This document shows positions 1-8,845 of a stretch of 64,000 nt of DNA, piece after piece. Location: contig CAMDKY010000004.1 of NCBI GenBank assembly GCA_945901245.1, positions 17,862 through 81,861 of the forward strand, written 5' to 3'. The position numbers and the translations under genes were made by a program. Every line of letters starts with the position of its first letter. Positions within the stretch are counted from its first letter, which is position 1. Source of the DNA: Polynucleobacter meluiroseus. Lineage in GTDB: Bacteria > Pseudomonadota > Gammaproteobacteria > Burkholderiales > Burkholderiaceae. The notes below the pieces were generated by a model. The model searched no databases. It saw only the letters and a list, made by a program, of their open reading frames with translations, and was not told the origin of the DNA.

Positions 1-920
1 CCAGCCAGTTGACCACCAAGCATGGCGTAATAAATGCCTTCACCCGATGCGGGAGCGACTACCCCAGCGGCATCCCCGGCGAGAATCACCTGCTTACCGT
101 CGTCCCATTTTTTGAGGGGCTTCATTGGCAGGGGCGCGCCCTCATGGCGGACAAGCTCGGCATTTTCAAGGCCAATTTCTTTACGGAGCTTACCCACCGC
201 ATGGCGCAATGAGAAACCTTTGTCTGCACTACCTGTTCCTATGCTTAAGGTATCGCCGTGGGGAAATACCCAGCCATAAAAATCGGGGGACAGGGGTTTT
301 TGATAAAACACATCGCAGCGATCCGGGTTGTACGAATCGGGCTTCACTGCGGGTGTCTTCACAATCTCATGATAGGCAAAGACGTAGTTGGCTTCGGCGC
401 ATCCCTTCACGCCGGCGCTGCGGCCCACTTGGGATTTAGCACCGTCAGCACCAATTACCGCCCTTGCCAAGATGCTATCCATTGCACCTTCAGCAGTTGA
501 CTTGTTATCGCGCACCTTAAAGTGAATGCGCGCCAAGTCACCTTCGCGCGTTAACTTCTCAAAAATACCATCGCGTCGCTCTGCGCCGTGCTGCACCGCG
601 CGGTTACGTAACCACTCATCGAATTGCGAGCGGTCAACCATGCCGACAAAGCCATTTTCAATCTGGATATCAACCTTCTTGCCGGCTGGAGAAATCATCC
701 GTGCTGAGGTTGATCTAGCAACTAGCAATTCATCGGGAATCGCAAAGTCTTTAATCAAGCGCGGCGGTATTGCACCACCGCAAGGCTTAATACGACCCCG
801 TCGGTCCAGTAACAAGACTTTCTTGCCTTTTTTGGCCAGGGTCTCTGCGGCCGTTGCGCCCGCTGGGCCGCCGCCGACAACAACGACATCGTAAATAAGG
901 CTTTCTTGATTTGTTTGCAT
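1..920 (-). CDS. bchP: Geranylgeranyl reductase BchP (partial, runs off left edge)
   Basis: This is the N-terminal three quarters of the geranylgeranyl reductase that reduces the geranylgeranyl tail of bacteriochlorophyll to phytyl, the last step of bacteriochlorophyll a synthesis. Reading from the ATG at 920, the protein starts MQTNQESLIYDVVVVGGGPA; the GGGPAG motif near residues 16-21 is the FAD-binding dinucleotide fold, followed by LLLDRRGRIKPCGGA, typical of BchP/ChlP. The stop lies outside the window. Only 2 bases separate it from the upstream MFS gene, so the two are co-transcribed, in the bchG-bch2-bchP order known from other purple bacteria. Confidence 0.95.
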   Translation of the reverse strand, partial: MQTNQESLIYDVVVVGGGPAGATAAETLAKKGKKVLLLDRRGRIKPCGGAIPPRLIKDFAIPDELLVARSTSARMISPAGKKVDIQIENGFVGMVDRSQFDEWLRNRAVQHGAERRDGIFEKLTREGDLARIHFKVRDNKSTAEGAMDSILARAVIGADGAKSQVGRSAGVKGCAEANYVFAYHEIVKTPAVKPDSYNPDRCDVFYQKPLSPDFYGWVFPHGDTLSIGTGSADKGFSLRHAVGKLRKEIGLENAELVRHEGAPLPMKPLKKWDDGKQVILAGDAAGVVAPASGEGIYYAMLGGQLA

Positions 921-922
921 AA

Positions 923-2224
923 TCACTTCTCCACTTTCGAAGCTAAATAGGCTGATGCGATAAATAATCCCGACTCAATACTGAAGACGCTGGCGTAGGC
1001 TAATGATTGGCTCTCCATCAGCGTTCTCGCGACATCGCTCGCGGCTGCGCCGAGCAGTCCGCCTACACCAAAAGCAATGGCTTGCGCGCCACCCCATAGG
1101 CCGATACGAACCCCTTCTTTACCTGCACCGCCAGCAACCGCCAAACGCATCATCGAGGCAATTGCAGCAATCGAGAATGCACCGTTGGCAAGGCCTAGGG
1201 CGAAGACATTAAAACGCAATGGCCACTCGGGTCCAACCATGCTGCCAACCGCTAGTCCAAACATCGCGATGCCGGAAGCAATGCAGCCGTAAATCATCCA
1301 CAGGCGCAAAGAGCCGCAATATGCCCGTAGTCGACTTGATCCGCAAATCGCGACTAGCAGCATGCCCATCAATACGCCGGAATGCTGTACTCCCGAGAGA
1401 CTGGTAGTCTCGCCGAGGCTATAACCGAAGACAATGCCAGCAAAGGGTTCTAGGATTAAGTCTTGCGAACTAAAAGCAAACATCGAGATAAAGATGAAGA
1501 TGGAGAAGCGACGTGCATCAGGGTCAGCCCAAACCTCGGCAATGGCTTGTCTAAAAGGTGTTTTGCGTTCTGAGCGCGCATGGCTATTTTGCAATTCAGG
1601 GGTCTCCAGTCGATACAGAGCCGCCAATACAACCAACACGGCAATCGTGGAGATAACACCCGAGATCACCACTACCTTATATGGCTCGTATGGATCTAAA
1701 AATTTACCGGCCATGATGCTGGTAAAGGCAAAGCCAAAAATCATCATGAGCCACACAATGGTTGCTGCTGCTGCGCGGCGCTCATCGTTCACGCCCTTAG
1801 CAAGCAGTGCTAGCAGGGAGGTGCCGCTAATGCTCACCCCAATTCCTATTAAGAAGAAAGCCACTGCAGCGCAGGCAATTCCGAGAATAAGATAGCTTGC
1901 CATTAATGCCGTGGAGAGTGCTGCGCCAAATCCACCCAGCGCCAAAACACAAATACCGCCAATGATCCACGGGGTCTTTTTAGCCCCGCTGTCAGAGGCA
2001 TGGCCCATGCGTGGGCGAATCACTTGAATGAAGTAATGAAATGCCACTAGCAAGCCTGGCAGAATCGCGGGTAGCGCCAACTCCACCACCATGATGCGAT
2101 TAAGTGTTGAGGTGGTCATCACCACAATGCCGCCAATAGCCGTTTGCACTAAACCCAAACGGACGATGTCGAGCCAACCAAAGCCGCTGGTACGCACATA
2201 ACTGGGATTGAGTGCAATGCCCAT
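923..2224 (-). CDS. PucC/BCH2-family MFS protein (orf428 type)
   Basis: A 433-residue integral membrane protein with about 12 hydrophobic segments, of the PucC/LhaA/BCH2 branch of the major facilitator superfamily. Members act in delivering bacteriochlorophyll or assembling light-harvesting complexes. Family landmarks are the early LDIVRLGLVQTAIGG stretch, LNRIMVVELALPAILPG and SSQDLILEPFAGIVFG, the last being conserved in PucC-like proteins. It sits between bchG and bchP exactly where Rhodobacter has orf428, and its ATG overlaps the bchG stop (TAATG), implying translational coupling. It is a different gene from lhaA at 7415-8845. The pigment-handling role is inferred from family and position. 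Confidence 0.9.
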   Translation of the reverse strand: MGIALNPSYVRTSGFGWLDIVRLGLVQTAIGGIVVMTTSTLNRIMVVELALPAILPGLLVAFHYFIQVIRPRMGHASDSGAKKTPWIIGGICVLALGGFGAALSTALMASYLILGIACAAVAFFLIGIGVSISGTSLLALLAKGVNDERRAAAATIVWLMMIFGFAFTSIMAGKFLDPYEPYKVVVISGVISTIAVLVVLAALYRLETPELQNSHARSERKTPFRQAIAEVWADPDARRFSIFIFISMFAFSSQDLILEPFAGIVFGYSLGETTSLSGVQHSGVLMGMLLVAICGSSRLRAYCGSLRLWMIYGCIASGIAMFGLAVGSMVGPEWPLRFNVFALGLANGAFSIAAIASMMRLAVAGGAGKEGVRIGLWGGAQAIAFGVGGLLGAAASDVARTLMESQSLAYASVFSIESGLFIASAYLASKVEK

Positions 2225-3105
2225 TAGCGTACTCCGTATGCGTGAATTGCAAACGCCGAAACCATCATGCCACTCACTAGTAGAGGCACACCAAAGCCAC
2301 TATAGAAGAGTGCGTAGCGCACGGGATCCGATAAAAACTTTCGCATCAATAAAAGTTGACACACAATTAAGCCAGCGATGGCCAGTGCGTAATTACTGCG
2401 ATCCCAATACAAGAGCAAGATTAGAACAATCACTTGCGGCACAACCATGACCCAGCACGCCAAGCGAGCCGCCCGATCCACGCCCAGCTGTACTGGCAAT
2501 GAACGCACACCCATCTTGCGATCACCTTCTATTGCCTTGAAATCGTTGAGTGTCATGATGCCGTGGGCACTCAGGCTATACAAGATAGCAAAGGTCAGTG
2601 ACTGCACGCTCGGCGCCAGACCGCCAGCAAGCAGGGCTGCGCCCGTTACCCAAGCTAGCCCTTCATAACTAAATCCGCAGGCTAGATTACCCCACCAGCC
2701 ATTTTGTTTTAGTCTTACTGGTGGCATGCTATATGCCCAAGCCAAGATCAAGGCCAAGACCGTCGCAATAAATCCCCAGTGGCCTAATGCACTCGCAAGC
2801 AAGAGTGAAAGGATTGACCACGCGATGGCAATATACAAACCCCAGTGACCTGGAATGCGCCCCGATGGAATGGGTCGATTGGGTTCGTTGATGGCATCGA
2901 CGTGGCGATCAAACCAATCGTTGGTAGCTTGACTGGATGCGCAGACTAAAGGTCCAGTGAGAACTAAGCCTATCAACATGATCTGCCAATTGGCAGTAAT
3001 CGAATAGCCGGAGGAGATTGCGCCACACGCAAACGCCCACATCGGCGGAAACCACGTAATGGGTTTGAGCAGCGTTGCAACAGCACTGATCTGAGGCATA
3101 TTCAT
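2224..3105 (-). CDS. bchG: Bacteriochlorophyll synthase BchG
   Basis: A 293-residue UbiA-family prenyltransferase that esterifies bacteriochlorophyllide a with geranylgeranyl diphosphate in the inner membrane. It has several membrane spans and the two Asp-rich motifs of the family: NDWFDRHVDAINEPNRPIPS (around residues 62-81) and DFKAIEGDRKMG (around 190-201). I place the start at ATG 3105; another ATG lies at 3099. Neither has a visible Shine-Dalgarno sequence, while a promoter with a PpsR-type operator lies directly upstream, so the mRNA may be nearly leaderless. First gene of the bchG-bch2-bchP unit. Confidence 0.96.
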   Translation of the reverse strand: MNMPQISAVATLLKPITWFPPMWAFACGAISSGYSITANWQIMLIGLVLTGPLVCASSQATNDWFDRHVDAINEPNRPIPSGRIPGHWGLYIAIAWSILSLLLASALGHWGFIATVLALILAWAYSMPPVRLKQNGWWGNLACGFSYEGLAWVTGAALLAGGLAPSVQSLTFAILYSLSAHGIMTLNDFKAIEGDRKMGVRSLPVQLGVDRAARLACWVMVVPQVIVLILLLYWDRSNYALAIAGLIVCQLLLMRKFLSDPVRYALFYSGFGVPLLVSGMMVSAFAIHAYGVR

Positions 3106-3135
3106 GTAAATAATTTTTACATTGACACATCAGAC

Positions 3136-3153
3136 TGTCAACTAAATTTGACA
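3136..3153. promoter_or_regulatory. PpsR/CrtJ operator over the bchG promoter
   Basis: TGTCAA-N6-TTGACA, a perfect dyad matching the TGT-N12-ACA consensus of PpsR/CrtJ. On the minus strand its left arm supplies a consensus -35 hexamer TTGACA (3141 to 3136), with TAAAAA at 3119-3114 after a 16-base spacer as a plausible -10. Bound repressor would cover the -35 box. A related TGT-N11-ACA stretch lies at 3105-3121 next to the start codon. Confidence 0.75.
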
Positions 3154-3180
3154 CTATTAGGACCTGAATCGCTAAGGACT

Positions 3181-3227
3181 AACCCTATTATGCGGGTTTA
3201 CCATTAGTCTGGTGGACGAAAACCACC
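3181..3227. terminator. Tandem hairpins after puhE, before the bchG promoter
   Basis: Two short inverted repeats: AACCC-N8-GGGTT at 3181-3198 and GGTGG-N7-CCACC at 3211-3227. They lie just downstream of the puhE stop (minus strand) and upstream of the bchG promoter. Neither is followed by a clear U-run on the minus strand, so they could be a weak terminator or an mRNA 3'-end stabiliser. Confidence 0.35.
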
Positions 3228-3242
3228 CTAGACATAAAACGA

Positions 3243-4004
3243 TCAACGCCCCTCGCGAAATCCCCACTTCCACAAGCCTTCACTGGAAAAAGGCAAGACC
3301 AATAAGACATGCTCCAAAATGCCGAGCGATAAGAGTGTCGCCAGCAGGGTTTTGGACGTCAGGGCAAAGGCACTCTCCGTCGCAGTAAATACATCAATCC
3401 ACAGTGGCGTTACTACAAGCATCGCTAGCACCACTGAAAATGGCATGAGGTAATTCATGGCGCGGCGACGGAAATAGGTCTGTAAATACTTGAGGTGATC
3501 CGGCAAGAAACGTTCATTCAAATTGAGAACGCCGAGAAAGATATTAATCTTGGCACTTTGGCGCATCACCCACAAAATCACGAAAGCCCAAAGGCCAGTT
3601 GTATTCACAGCATCAACATGCAGAATAGCTAAGATAATTCCCAGCGCTAGCAAGGCAAGTTCATGGTGGTTAATGGTCTGGAACGCAAACCACGCGCGTT
3701 GCCAGCCTTTAGCATCCACCGGACAAAGCGCACGGCGGGAGCCGGTGATGTAGCCGAGCAAGAAAGCCAATTCTTGCCAACCCCAAATCAATATTGCGCA
3801 GGTAAATGCACAGTAGGCCCCTAGCACCGTATCTTGCGTACTGGAAATACTAATGCCCCAAAAAGCAAAAAAGAGCAAAACACACGATGCTAAAAAAATA
3901 AGGCGGAAGTACTTTTTAGAAAATCCATCGAGCCACAAAATCGCCCCCGTACTAAACCACCACACCAGTACGGCAAAAGCAAGCGGAACGATCCAGGCTG
4001 ACAT
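3243..4004 (-). CDS. puhE: Photosynthetic complex assembly protein 2 (PuhE)
   Basis: A 253-residue membrane protein with about six to seven hydrophobic segments, matching the PuhE / DUF3623 family, which in Rhodobacter influences bacteriochlorophyll levels and reaction-centre complex assembly. Recognisable family stretches are NIFLGVLNLNERFLPDHLKY and HHELALLALG, plus the WWFSTGAILWLDG start. It follows acsF by 25 bases and is the last gene of the long bchF-to-puhE operon. The biochemical function of the family is unresolved. Confidence 0.88.
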   Translation of the reverse strand: MSAWIVPLAFAVLVWWFSTGAILWLDGFSKKYFRLIFLASCVLLFFAFWGISISSTQDTVLGAYCAFTCAILIWGWQELAFLLGYITGSRRALCPVDAKGWQRAWFAFQTINHHELALLALGIILAILHVDAVNTTGLWAFVILWVMRQSAKINIFLGVLNLNERFLPDHLKYLQTYFRRRAMNYLMPFSVVLAMLVVTPLWIDVFTATESAFALTSKTLLATLLSLGILEHVLLVLPFSSEGLWKWGFREGR

Positions 4005-4029
4005 TAGGATGCAAGGATACTATTCATAC

Positions 4030-5097
4030 TTACCAAGCCGGGGCCATGCGAATATCGGCAGGCAATGCGTTTGGTACCACAGGGAGCGTGTAAATGCGGA
4101 CAAATACCAAAGCCGCATTGGCCGCCAAGAAGCCACGTTTCACATAGGAAAAGATGCCGCCCTGTACCTTAGCTGCCTCGACCGCATCGGAGATTTCACG
4201 CAGACGCTCAAAGCCAGCCCATAAGCGCTCATCGTCTAAATTGATTGTGAATGGAAATACCTGCTTTGAAATATCCGATGTGATCTGCAGTACTTTGCGA
4301 TCGTAGTCGGCAACCGATACGCCTAAGGCCGCATGAAACTCGGGCCGTGAATGATCTCGCACGTACATAGTGGCATAGACAGCAATTAAGAAGAAACGGA
4401 TCCACAACTTATTACGGCCCTCGAGCAAATACGGATTGGCGCGCATCATGAGAGCAAACGCTTCACCATGACGGAATTCATCGTTACACCACTTTTCAAA
4501 CCAGGTGAAGATCGGATGAAAGCGCAGCTCAGGGTGTTTTTCAATAATGCGAAAGATGGTGATGTAGCGTGCGTAGCCAATCTTCTCAGATAAATAGGTT
4601 GCATAGAAAATAAACTTGGGCTTAAAGAAGGTGTATTTTTTCTCGCGGGCCAAGAATCCCAAGTCGACGCCGATACCAAAGTCTTTTAGCCACTGATTAA
4701 TAAAACCGGCATGGCGACTTTCATCGCGCGCCATGTAGGAAAACAGGTCTTTTAAATCGGGGTTCTGCACGCGCTTTTTGATTTCAGCGTAAAGTACACA
4801 ACCTGAAAACTCCGACGTAATCGAACTAATTAAGAAATCCAGAAACTCTTGATACAAGCCTTCGGGCAATTGCGAATAGTCCTTCACCATGTCATCAGGG
4901 CGTTGAAAGTGCGTTTGATTAATGTCCTTATCAAACTCCTTCATCAGGCGATTCCACTCAGGCCGCACCGACTCAATATCAAAGCTATCCATTTCTTTAA
5001 AGTCAGTCGTATAAAAACGGGGGCTTAAGATCGTGTTATCTAAAGCGCGATCAGTTGACTCGCTAATTGGATTGGCGTGCATGGTTGCGCTGGTCAT
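4030..5097 (-). CDS. acsF: Aerobic Mg-protoporphyrin IX monomethyl ester cyclase AcsF
   Basis: A 355-residue di-iron oxygenase that forms the isocyclic ring E of bacteriochlorophyll with O2 as oxygen source. The di-iron ligands are visible: Glu105 in [10 protein letters not shown], the E126-x-x-H129 pair in RDESRHAGF, and the E207-x-x-H210 pair in [10 protein letters not shown]. Its ATG overlaps the preceding gene's stop (ATGA). No bchE gene is present in this window, so ring-E formation here is of the oxygen-dependent type, which fits an aerobic phototroph. Length is normal for proteobacterial AcsF. Confidence 0.97.
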   Translation of the reverse strand: MTSATMHANPISESTDRALDNTILSPRFYTTDFKEMDSFDIESVRPEWNRLMKEFDKDINQTHFQRPDDMVKDYSQLPEGLYQEFLDFLISSITSEFSGCVLYAEIKKRVQNPDLKDLFSYMARDESRHAGFINQWLKDFGIGVDLGFLAREKKYTFFKPKFIFYATYLSEKIGYARYITIFRIIEKHPELRFHPIFTWFEKWCNDEFRHGEAFALMMRANPYLLEGRNKLWIRFFLIAVYATMYVRDHSRPEFHAALGVSVADYDRKVLQITSDISKQVFPFTINLDDERLWAGFERLREISDAVEAAKVQGGIFSYVKRGFLAANAALVFVRIYTLPVVPNALPADIRMAPAW

Positions 5098-5465
5098 ACT
5101 TCTAACCTCTTTCCTAAATTCATATTTATGGCCGTTGTATTGCCCGCCTGACTTTCTGCTGCTTTCAGTCTAGGGTACTTTTTGGTATGGGAAAAGCGGG
5201 TAGTGGAAAAACTCACTTCATACAACATGGTGAGCTCAAGTCGTGCCGTGCAATAGGTCCATAGACGACTCAAAAGCCCAGCCCGTGAAACAGTTGCTCT
5301 GCGGGTGTATTCGATTTGCTGCCCAAACTCAATCTGAGTTAGTGGATCATGTATTAAAACCTGGTCACCTGGGCCAACCTCGACCCCATTTAACTCCACA
5401 TGGGCGTACAAGAATTCAGCGGTGTTCGACAGCTGAACTCGGCAATCGACTATTTCTTTATCCAT
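5094..5465 (-). CDS. Conserved-position unnamed protein between puhC and acsF
   Basis: A 123-residue soluble-looking protein with no membrane segment, beginning [21 protein letters not shown] do not recognise a domain. The stretch [20 protein letters not shown] suggests a small beta-rich fold. It is coupled on both sides: its ATG overlaps the puhC stop (TAATG) and its stop overlaps the acsF ATG (ATGA). Other purple bacteria carry an uncharacterised small gene at this place in puhABC-acsF clusters, so a role in reaction-centre assembly or ring-E cyclisation is plausible by position only; AcsF in some lineages needs a small accessory protein. Confidence 0.75.
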   Translation of the reverse strand: MDKEIVDCRVQLSNTAEFLYAHVELNGVEVGPGDQVLIHDPLTQIEFGQQIEYTRRATVSRAGLLSRLWTYCTARLELTMLYEVSFSTTRFSHTKKYPRLKAAESQAGNTTAINMNLGKRLEV

Positions 5466-5920
5466 TACTGCGCCCCTTGTGGCTTAAGCATCACTGCAAA
5501 CTCGACAACATTGTCTTTTCCAAATGACTCTAAATCAATCCGATTGCCCGTAGCCGGATCCAATAAAGTCAAACGACCGTCTGCTCGCGCAATTAACTCA
5601 AATGGAACAGATTGGTTTACTTCTTTAATGCGCCGCTCACGCGCCATAGCCCGCAAGATTCCCCGAACAAACCCAGCCTCGCCCTCGATCACTTTGACTA
5701 TCTGACCGTCGGGCGCTGATATGACAGCAATAGAACCGTCACTGCGATCTTCAAAGCGCAATTGCTTGGTAATTACCGCCTTCGCATCCGCCTCACGCGT
5801 CAACTTTCCTGTATTCACGTAGTCGGCCACAAATAAAATCAAGGCAGCCAAACTGCTCACAGCAATCAGTGCCAGGTATTTTGGTATGGGCATACCGCGG
5901 GTAGGCTGAGCTGTGTTCAT
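5465..5920 (-). CDS. puhC: Photosynthetic complex assembly protein PuhC
   Basis: A 151-residue protein with a short cytoplasmic N-terminus, one membrane span (around residues 15-35, LALIAVSSLAALILFVADY) and a periplasmic domain. The ending RADGRLTLLDPATGNRIDLE and the FVRGILRAMARERR segment match the PuhC family, which supports RC-LH1 assembly in Rhodobacter. Its start overlaps the puhB stop by ATGA and its own stop overlaps the next gene by TAATG. Confidence 0.9.
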   Translation of the reverse strand: MNTAQPTRGMPIPKYLALIAVSSLAALILFVADYVNTGKLTREADAKAVITKQLRFEDRSDGSIAVISAPDGQIVKVIEGEAGFVRGILRAMARERRIKEVNQSVPFELIARADGRLTLLDPATGNRIDLESFGKDNVVEFAVMLKPQGAQ

Positions 5921-6627
5921 GCGGCTTTGATTTCTCCATTTAATCCAGAAGTACGACTAACTTGCACCTCAGGATACAAGAGGGTATCGCTTTTTGCTGA
6001 GCGCATCGTTTGTTCGGCTAATTCCACTTGATTTACCTCAGACCACGCATCCGATAACAAGCTAGCAACCCGCTGACTATCAGGGATGCAACGCAACATG
6101 GGCTCAGGATTAGCCCAAGCACCGGGTTTGGCGTGTGGCCACAAATGAAATACCGCTATCTTAGTTTGTACATCGAGCTTCAATGGAATGTCGCCAATAC
6201 CATTTTTTCCGACATTCAAGCCCGCACTTTGTATTTTCGACAGGGGTAAATTGAATGTCATGCCCAGCACAATACCAATACGCATCACGATGCGGCGATC
6301 CGTCAGCGTATATAGCGTGGTGGAACTAATTAAGTAAGCAAAATAGGCAACCAAACCAAGACACATAGCAGACAATACAGACATCCACACCATCGACATG
6401 GCCAGACTGGCAAATGCATCACCATCATAGATACCCGAAAATAAACGGTAGGCTAGCAAAATTCCAAAGTAAATTACCAGCGCCCGCATGTGGAAGACCC
6501 GCAATGCTACTGCCTTAAAGTCAGGCGCACCCTGCCAAAGGATGGATTCCCCCTTTGGCAACTTCTCTGGTAGGCCAAGCTGAGCCTCGAATTCATGCTC
6601 AGGACTTGAATGCAGGTTGGGGTTCAT
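5917..6627 (-). CDS. puhB: Photosynthetic complex assembly protein PuhB
   Basis: A 236-residue membrane protein, second gene after puhA in the conserved puhA-B-C order. It has an N-terminal soluble part containing PKGESILWQGAPDFKAVALR (bacterial PH-like motif), two to three membrane spans (about residues 48-65 and 75-110) and a TDRRIVMRIGIVLGMTFNLP stretch typical of PuhB. PuhB is known as a reaction-centre assembly factor. Start overlaps the puhA stop (ATGA). Confidence 0.92.
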   Translation of the reverse strand: MNPNLHSSPEHEFEAQLGLPEKLPKGESILWQGAPDFKAVALRVFHMRALVIYFGILLAYRLFSGIYDGDAFASLAMSMVWMSVLSAMCLGLVAYFAYLISSTTLYTLTDRRIVMRIGIVLGMTFNLPLSKIQSAGLNVGKNGIGDIPLKLDVQTKIAVFHLWPHAKPGAWANPEPMLRCIPDSQRVASLLSDAWSEVNQVELAEQTMRSAKSDTLLYPEVQVSRTSGLNGEIKAA

Positions 6628-7391
6628 AGGAGTGGCTCCTGGCGATCTGGCGTAGCGTATAAAGTACCGCCGCCGTAGTACGCCATGACCTTCTCTTCTT
6701 CCAATAAGGTAATTTGCTCTGGATGCTTCGTGGTAGGCACATGGGCAAACTGGGTCGATAAAATCGATTGCACCGTGATTTGCTCTTTACCAATTCGGCT
6801 GAAGTTCATTGGCAGTAATACAGTTTTGCCGCTATCCAACTTAACTTCCAAATAGCGAATCGTCACTTCCATGTGATCGATCCAAGCATCCGCAACAGTG
6901 CCGGCCAAATTACCGTCGGCGCCCACCACCTTCATACCAATGGGGTTACGATCTTTGCTCGATAAACCAAACTCGGGCAATAAACGCAGTGGCCGAATGC
7001 GAGCATGGCCCTCTAAGTCATAGTCGACATGATCGGCGCGTTGCGCATACGATCCTGGACCTACCCCAGCCAGCATGGGATTACCGGTCGGCTGCATGGG
7101 TGCGCCATTCCAAGGATGTGCTGGCTCAGCGGCAATGCGCTCTACCTCGGGCGGCGTAGGTAATGGTGCCGTATAGGTTTTACCGAATTCGGTTTTATAC
7201 GTCACTGGTCGCGGCATACCTAAAATACCATCTTCGTGGCGTACTTTGCCATAACGCTCGGTCTCCAGCGGAAAGCCTTCGCGCTTACCTTCCAGGGTCA
7301 AGTAAATGACGAGCCCTATGAAAAAAAGCAAAAAGATATAAAAAGCGATTTGTGCTACATCGATGTATTGCGTTATTGCTCCGGTTCCCAT
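6624..7391 (-). CDS. puhA: Reaction centre H subunit PuhA
   Basis: A 255-residue photosynthetic reaction centre H subunit: a short periplasmic N-terminus, one membrane helix (around residues 12-32, AQIAFYIFLLFFIGLVIYL), then a cytoplasmic PRC-barrel domain. Landmarks are EGKREGFPLE directly after the helix, RIRPLRLLPEFGLSSKDRNP and GTVADAWIDHMEVTIRYLEV. It caps the L/M core on the cytoplasmic side and helps proton delivery to QB. Begins 23 bases after lhaA with an AGGAG-like site upstream of the ATG. Confidence 0.98.
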   Translation of the reverse strand: MGTGAITQYIDVAQIAFYIFLLFFIGLVIYLTLEGKREGFPLETERYGKVRHEDGILGMPRPVTYKTEFGKTYTAPLPTPPEVERIAAEPAHPWNGAPMQPTGNPMLAGVGPGSYAQRADHVDYDLEGHARIRPLRLLPEFGLSSKDRNPIGMKVVGADGNLAGTVADAWIDHMEVTIRYLEVKLDSGKTVLLPMNFSRIGKEQITVQSILSTQFAHVPTTKHPEQITLLEEEKVMAYYGGGTLYATPDRQEPLL

Positions 7392-7414
7392 TTTCTACTC
7401 CTTTACAAAATTAA

Positions 7415-8845
7415 CTAGCCTGGAAAATCAGCTAAACCAAACTTTTTGATACCTGAAACAGGGCGTTGATGGCGACTTGCCACCAAGGGGCCCAATGCGA
7501 CGAGTGTTGCAAACAACAAATAAATCTCAATGTGATAGACCACGCTATACCCAGTACCTGCAGTATTTAGAACTGGTCCAATGGCGCCGCTAGTAGCGAG
7601 CGTGGAGACCCCATCCCGAATGACACCGCCTATCGACATACCAATACCAGAGCAGGTTGCTGTGACTGCGCCCCAGGCACCAATCACCATCCCGGTCATA
7701 TTGTCTTGATCGATGCTCATAGCGATGGTGAGCGTACTAACCGCAAATAAACCACCACCAAATCCGATTAAGAAAGCACCCACCCGAAATAAGGTGGCGG
7801 AATTGAGGGGCTCTGAAAAAATCACCGACGTAAATGCCAGTAGGCCGACTAGTAGTCCAATCGATGCAATTCGGTAGGCATTAATGCCCCTCACTAACCA
7901 ACGGGCCGACAGAATAAACGCTAGTAGCGATCCACCTGAAATCAAAGCGGTTAGTAAGCTCGTTGCCGACACACTTAAGCCCAAAATCTCGCCGCCGTAG
8001 GGCTCTAAGATAACGTCTTGCATGCTAAACGCCATGGTTCCCAGGCCCAGCATAATTAGAAAGCGCTTCACTTGCGGCATCGCGATAAAAGTCTTCCATG
8101 ATGCAGAGAACGCAGGCTGCGAAATGCTAGGGTGGGTTTTGTGCGGCTGGCGCACCTCTTGTTTCCACAGGGCAATGAGATTCAGAATTAAAGTGACCGA
8201 TGCCGCCCCCTGAATCACCTGAATTAATTGCACTTGGGTAAATGGCTTGAGTAACAAACTAAATACAATACCGCTCACCACCATACCAACTAGTAGCATC
8301 ACATACATCAGGGCAACAACGCGTGGGCGATTTTTTGGTTCGGCTAAATCGGTTGCTAATGCTAAGCCTGCGGTTTGCGTGGTTTGCATGCCAGCACCAA
8401 CCAGCAAAAAGGCAAAGGCACTCGCAATATAACTAAACCAAATGGGCCAGTGGGTATCGCCAGACATCAAGATCAGAGCAAATGGCATGATCGCTAGGCC
8501 ACCGAATTGCAACCAGGTGCCGATCCAAATATATGGGACGCGTTTCCAGCCCAAAATAGAGCGGTGTGTATCGGAGCGGTGCCCAATCAGCGCCCGAAAG
8601 GGAGCAAAGATTAAAGGCAAGGCAACCATCAAGGCCACCATCCAAGCACTTATGCCCATCTCCACAATCATCACGCGGTTCAAGGTGCCGATAAGTAAAG
8701 TTGCCGCCATGCCTACCGTCACTTGGAATAAAGACAAACGCAATAAACGGCTCAGCGGTAAGTCAGCTGTAGCAACATCCGCAAAGGGCAAGAAGCGCGG
8801 ATTAATCCGCGTCCATGCCTTGGCCGTTTTAAAAAATTGCATCAT
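7415..8845 (-). CDS. lhaA: Light-harvesting 1 assembly protein LhaA (PucC-type MFS)
   Basis: A 476-residue, about 12-span membrane protein of the PucC family. LhaA supports LH1 antenna assembly, probably by handling bacteriochlorophyll. Landmarks: LNRVMIVEMGISAWMVALMV, FAPFRALIGHRSDTHRSILG and FSMQDVILEPYGGEILGLSV. It lies between bchM and puhA, as in Rhodobacter and Rubrivivax, and its ATG overlaps the bchM stop (ATGA). A paralogue is present at 923-2224. Confidence 0.93.
   Translation of the reverse strand: MMQFFKTAKAWTRINPRFLPFADVATADLPLSRLLRLSLFQVTVGMAATLLIGTLNRVMIVEMGISAWMVALMVALPLIFAPFRALIGHRSDTHRSILGWKRVPYIWIGTWLQFGGLAIMPFALILMSGDTHWPIWFSYIASAFAFLLVGAGMQTTQTAGLALATDLAEPKNRPRVVALMYVMLLVGMVVSGIVFSLLLKPFTQVQLIQVIQGAASVTLILNLIALWKQEVRQPHKTHPSISQPAFSASWKTFIAMPQVKRFLIMLGLGTMAFSMQDVILEPYGGEILGLSVSATSLLTALISGGSLLAFILSARWLVRGINAYRIASIGLLVGLLAFTSVIFSEPLNSATLFRVGAFLIGFGGGLFAVSTLTIAMSIDQDNMTGMVIGAWGAVTATCSGIGMSIGGVIRDGVSTLATSGAIGPVLNTAGTGYSVVYHIEIYLLFATLVALGPLVASRHQRPVSGIKKFGLADFPG

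Noticed and set aside
1434..1895. Plus-strand open frame of 153 codons antisense to the BCH2-like gene
   Set aside because: Complement of membrane-protein codons giving Arg/Lys/Ser-rich sequence; no promoter or ribosome site.
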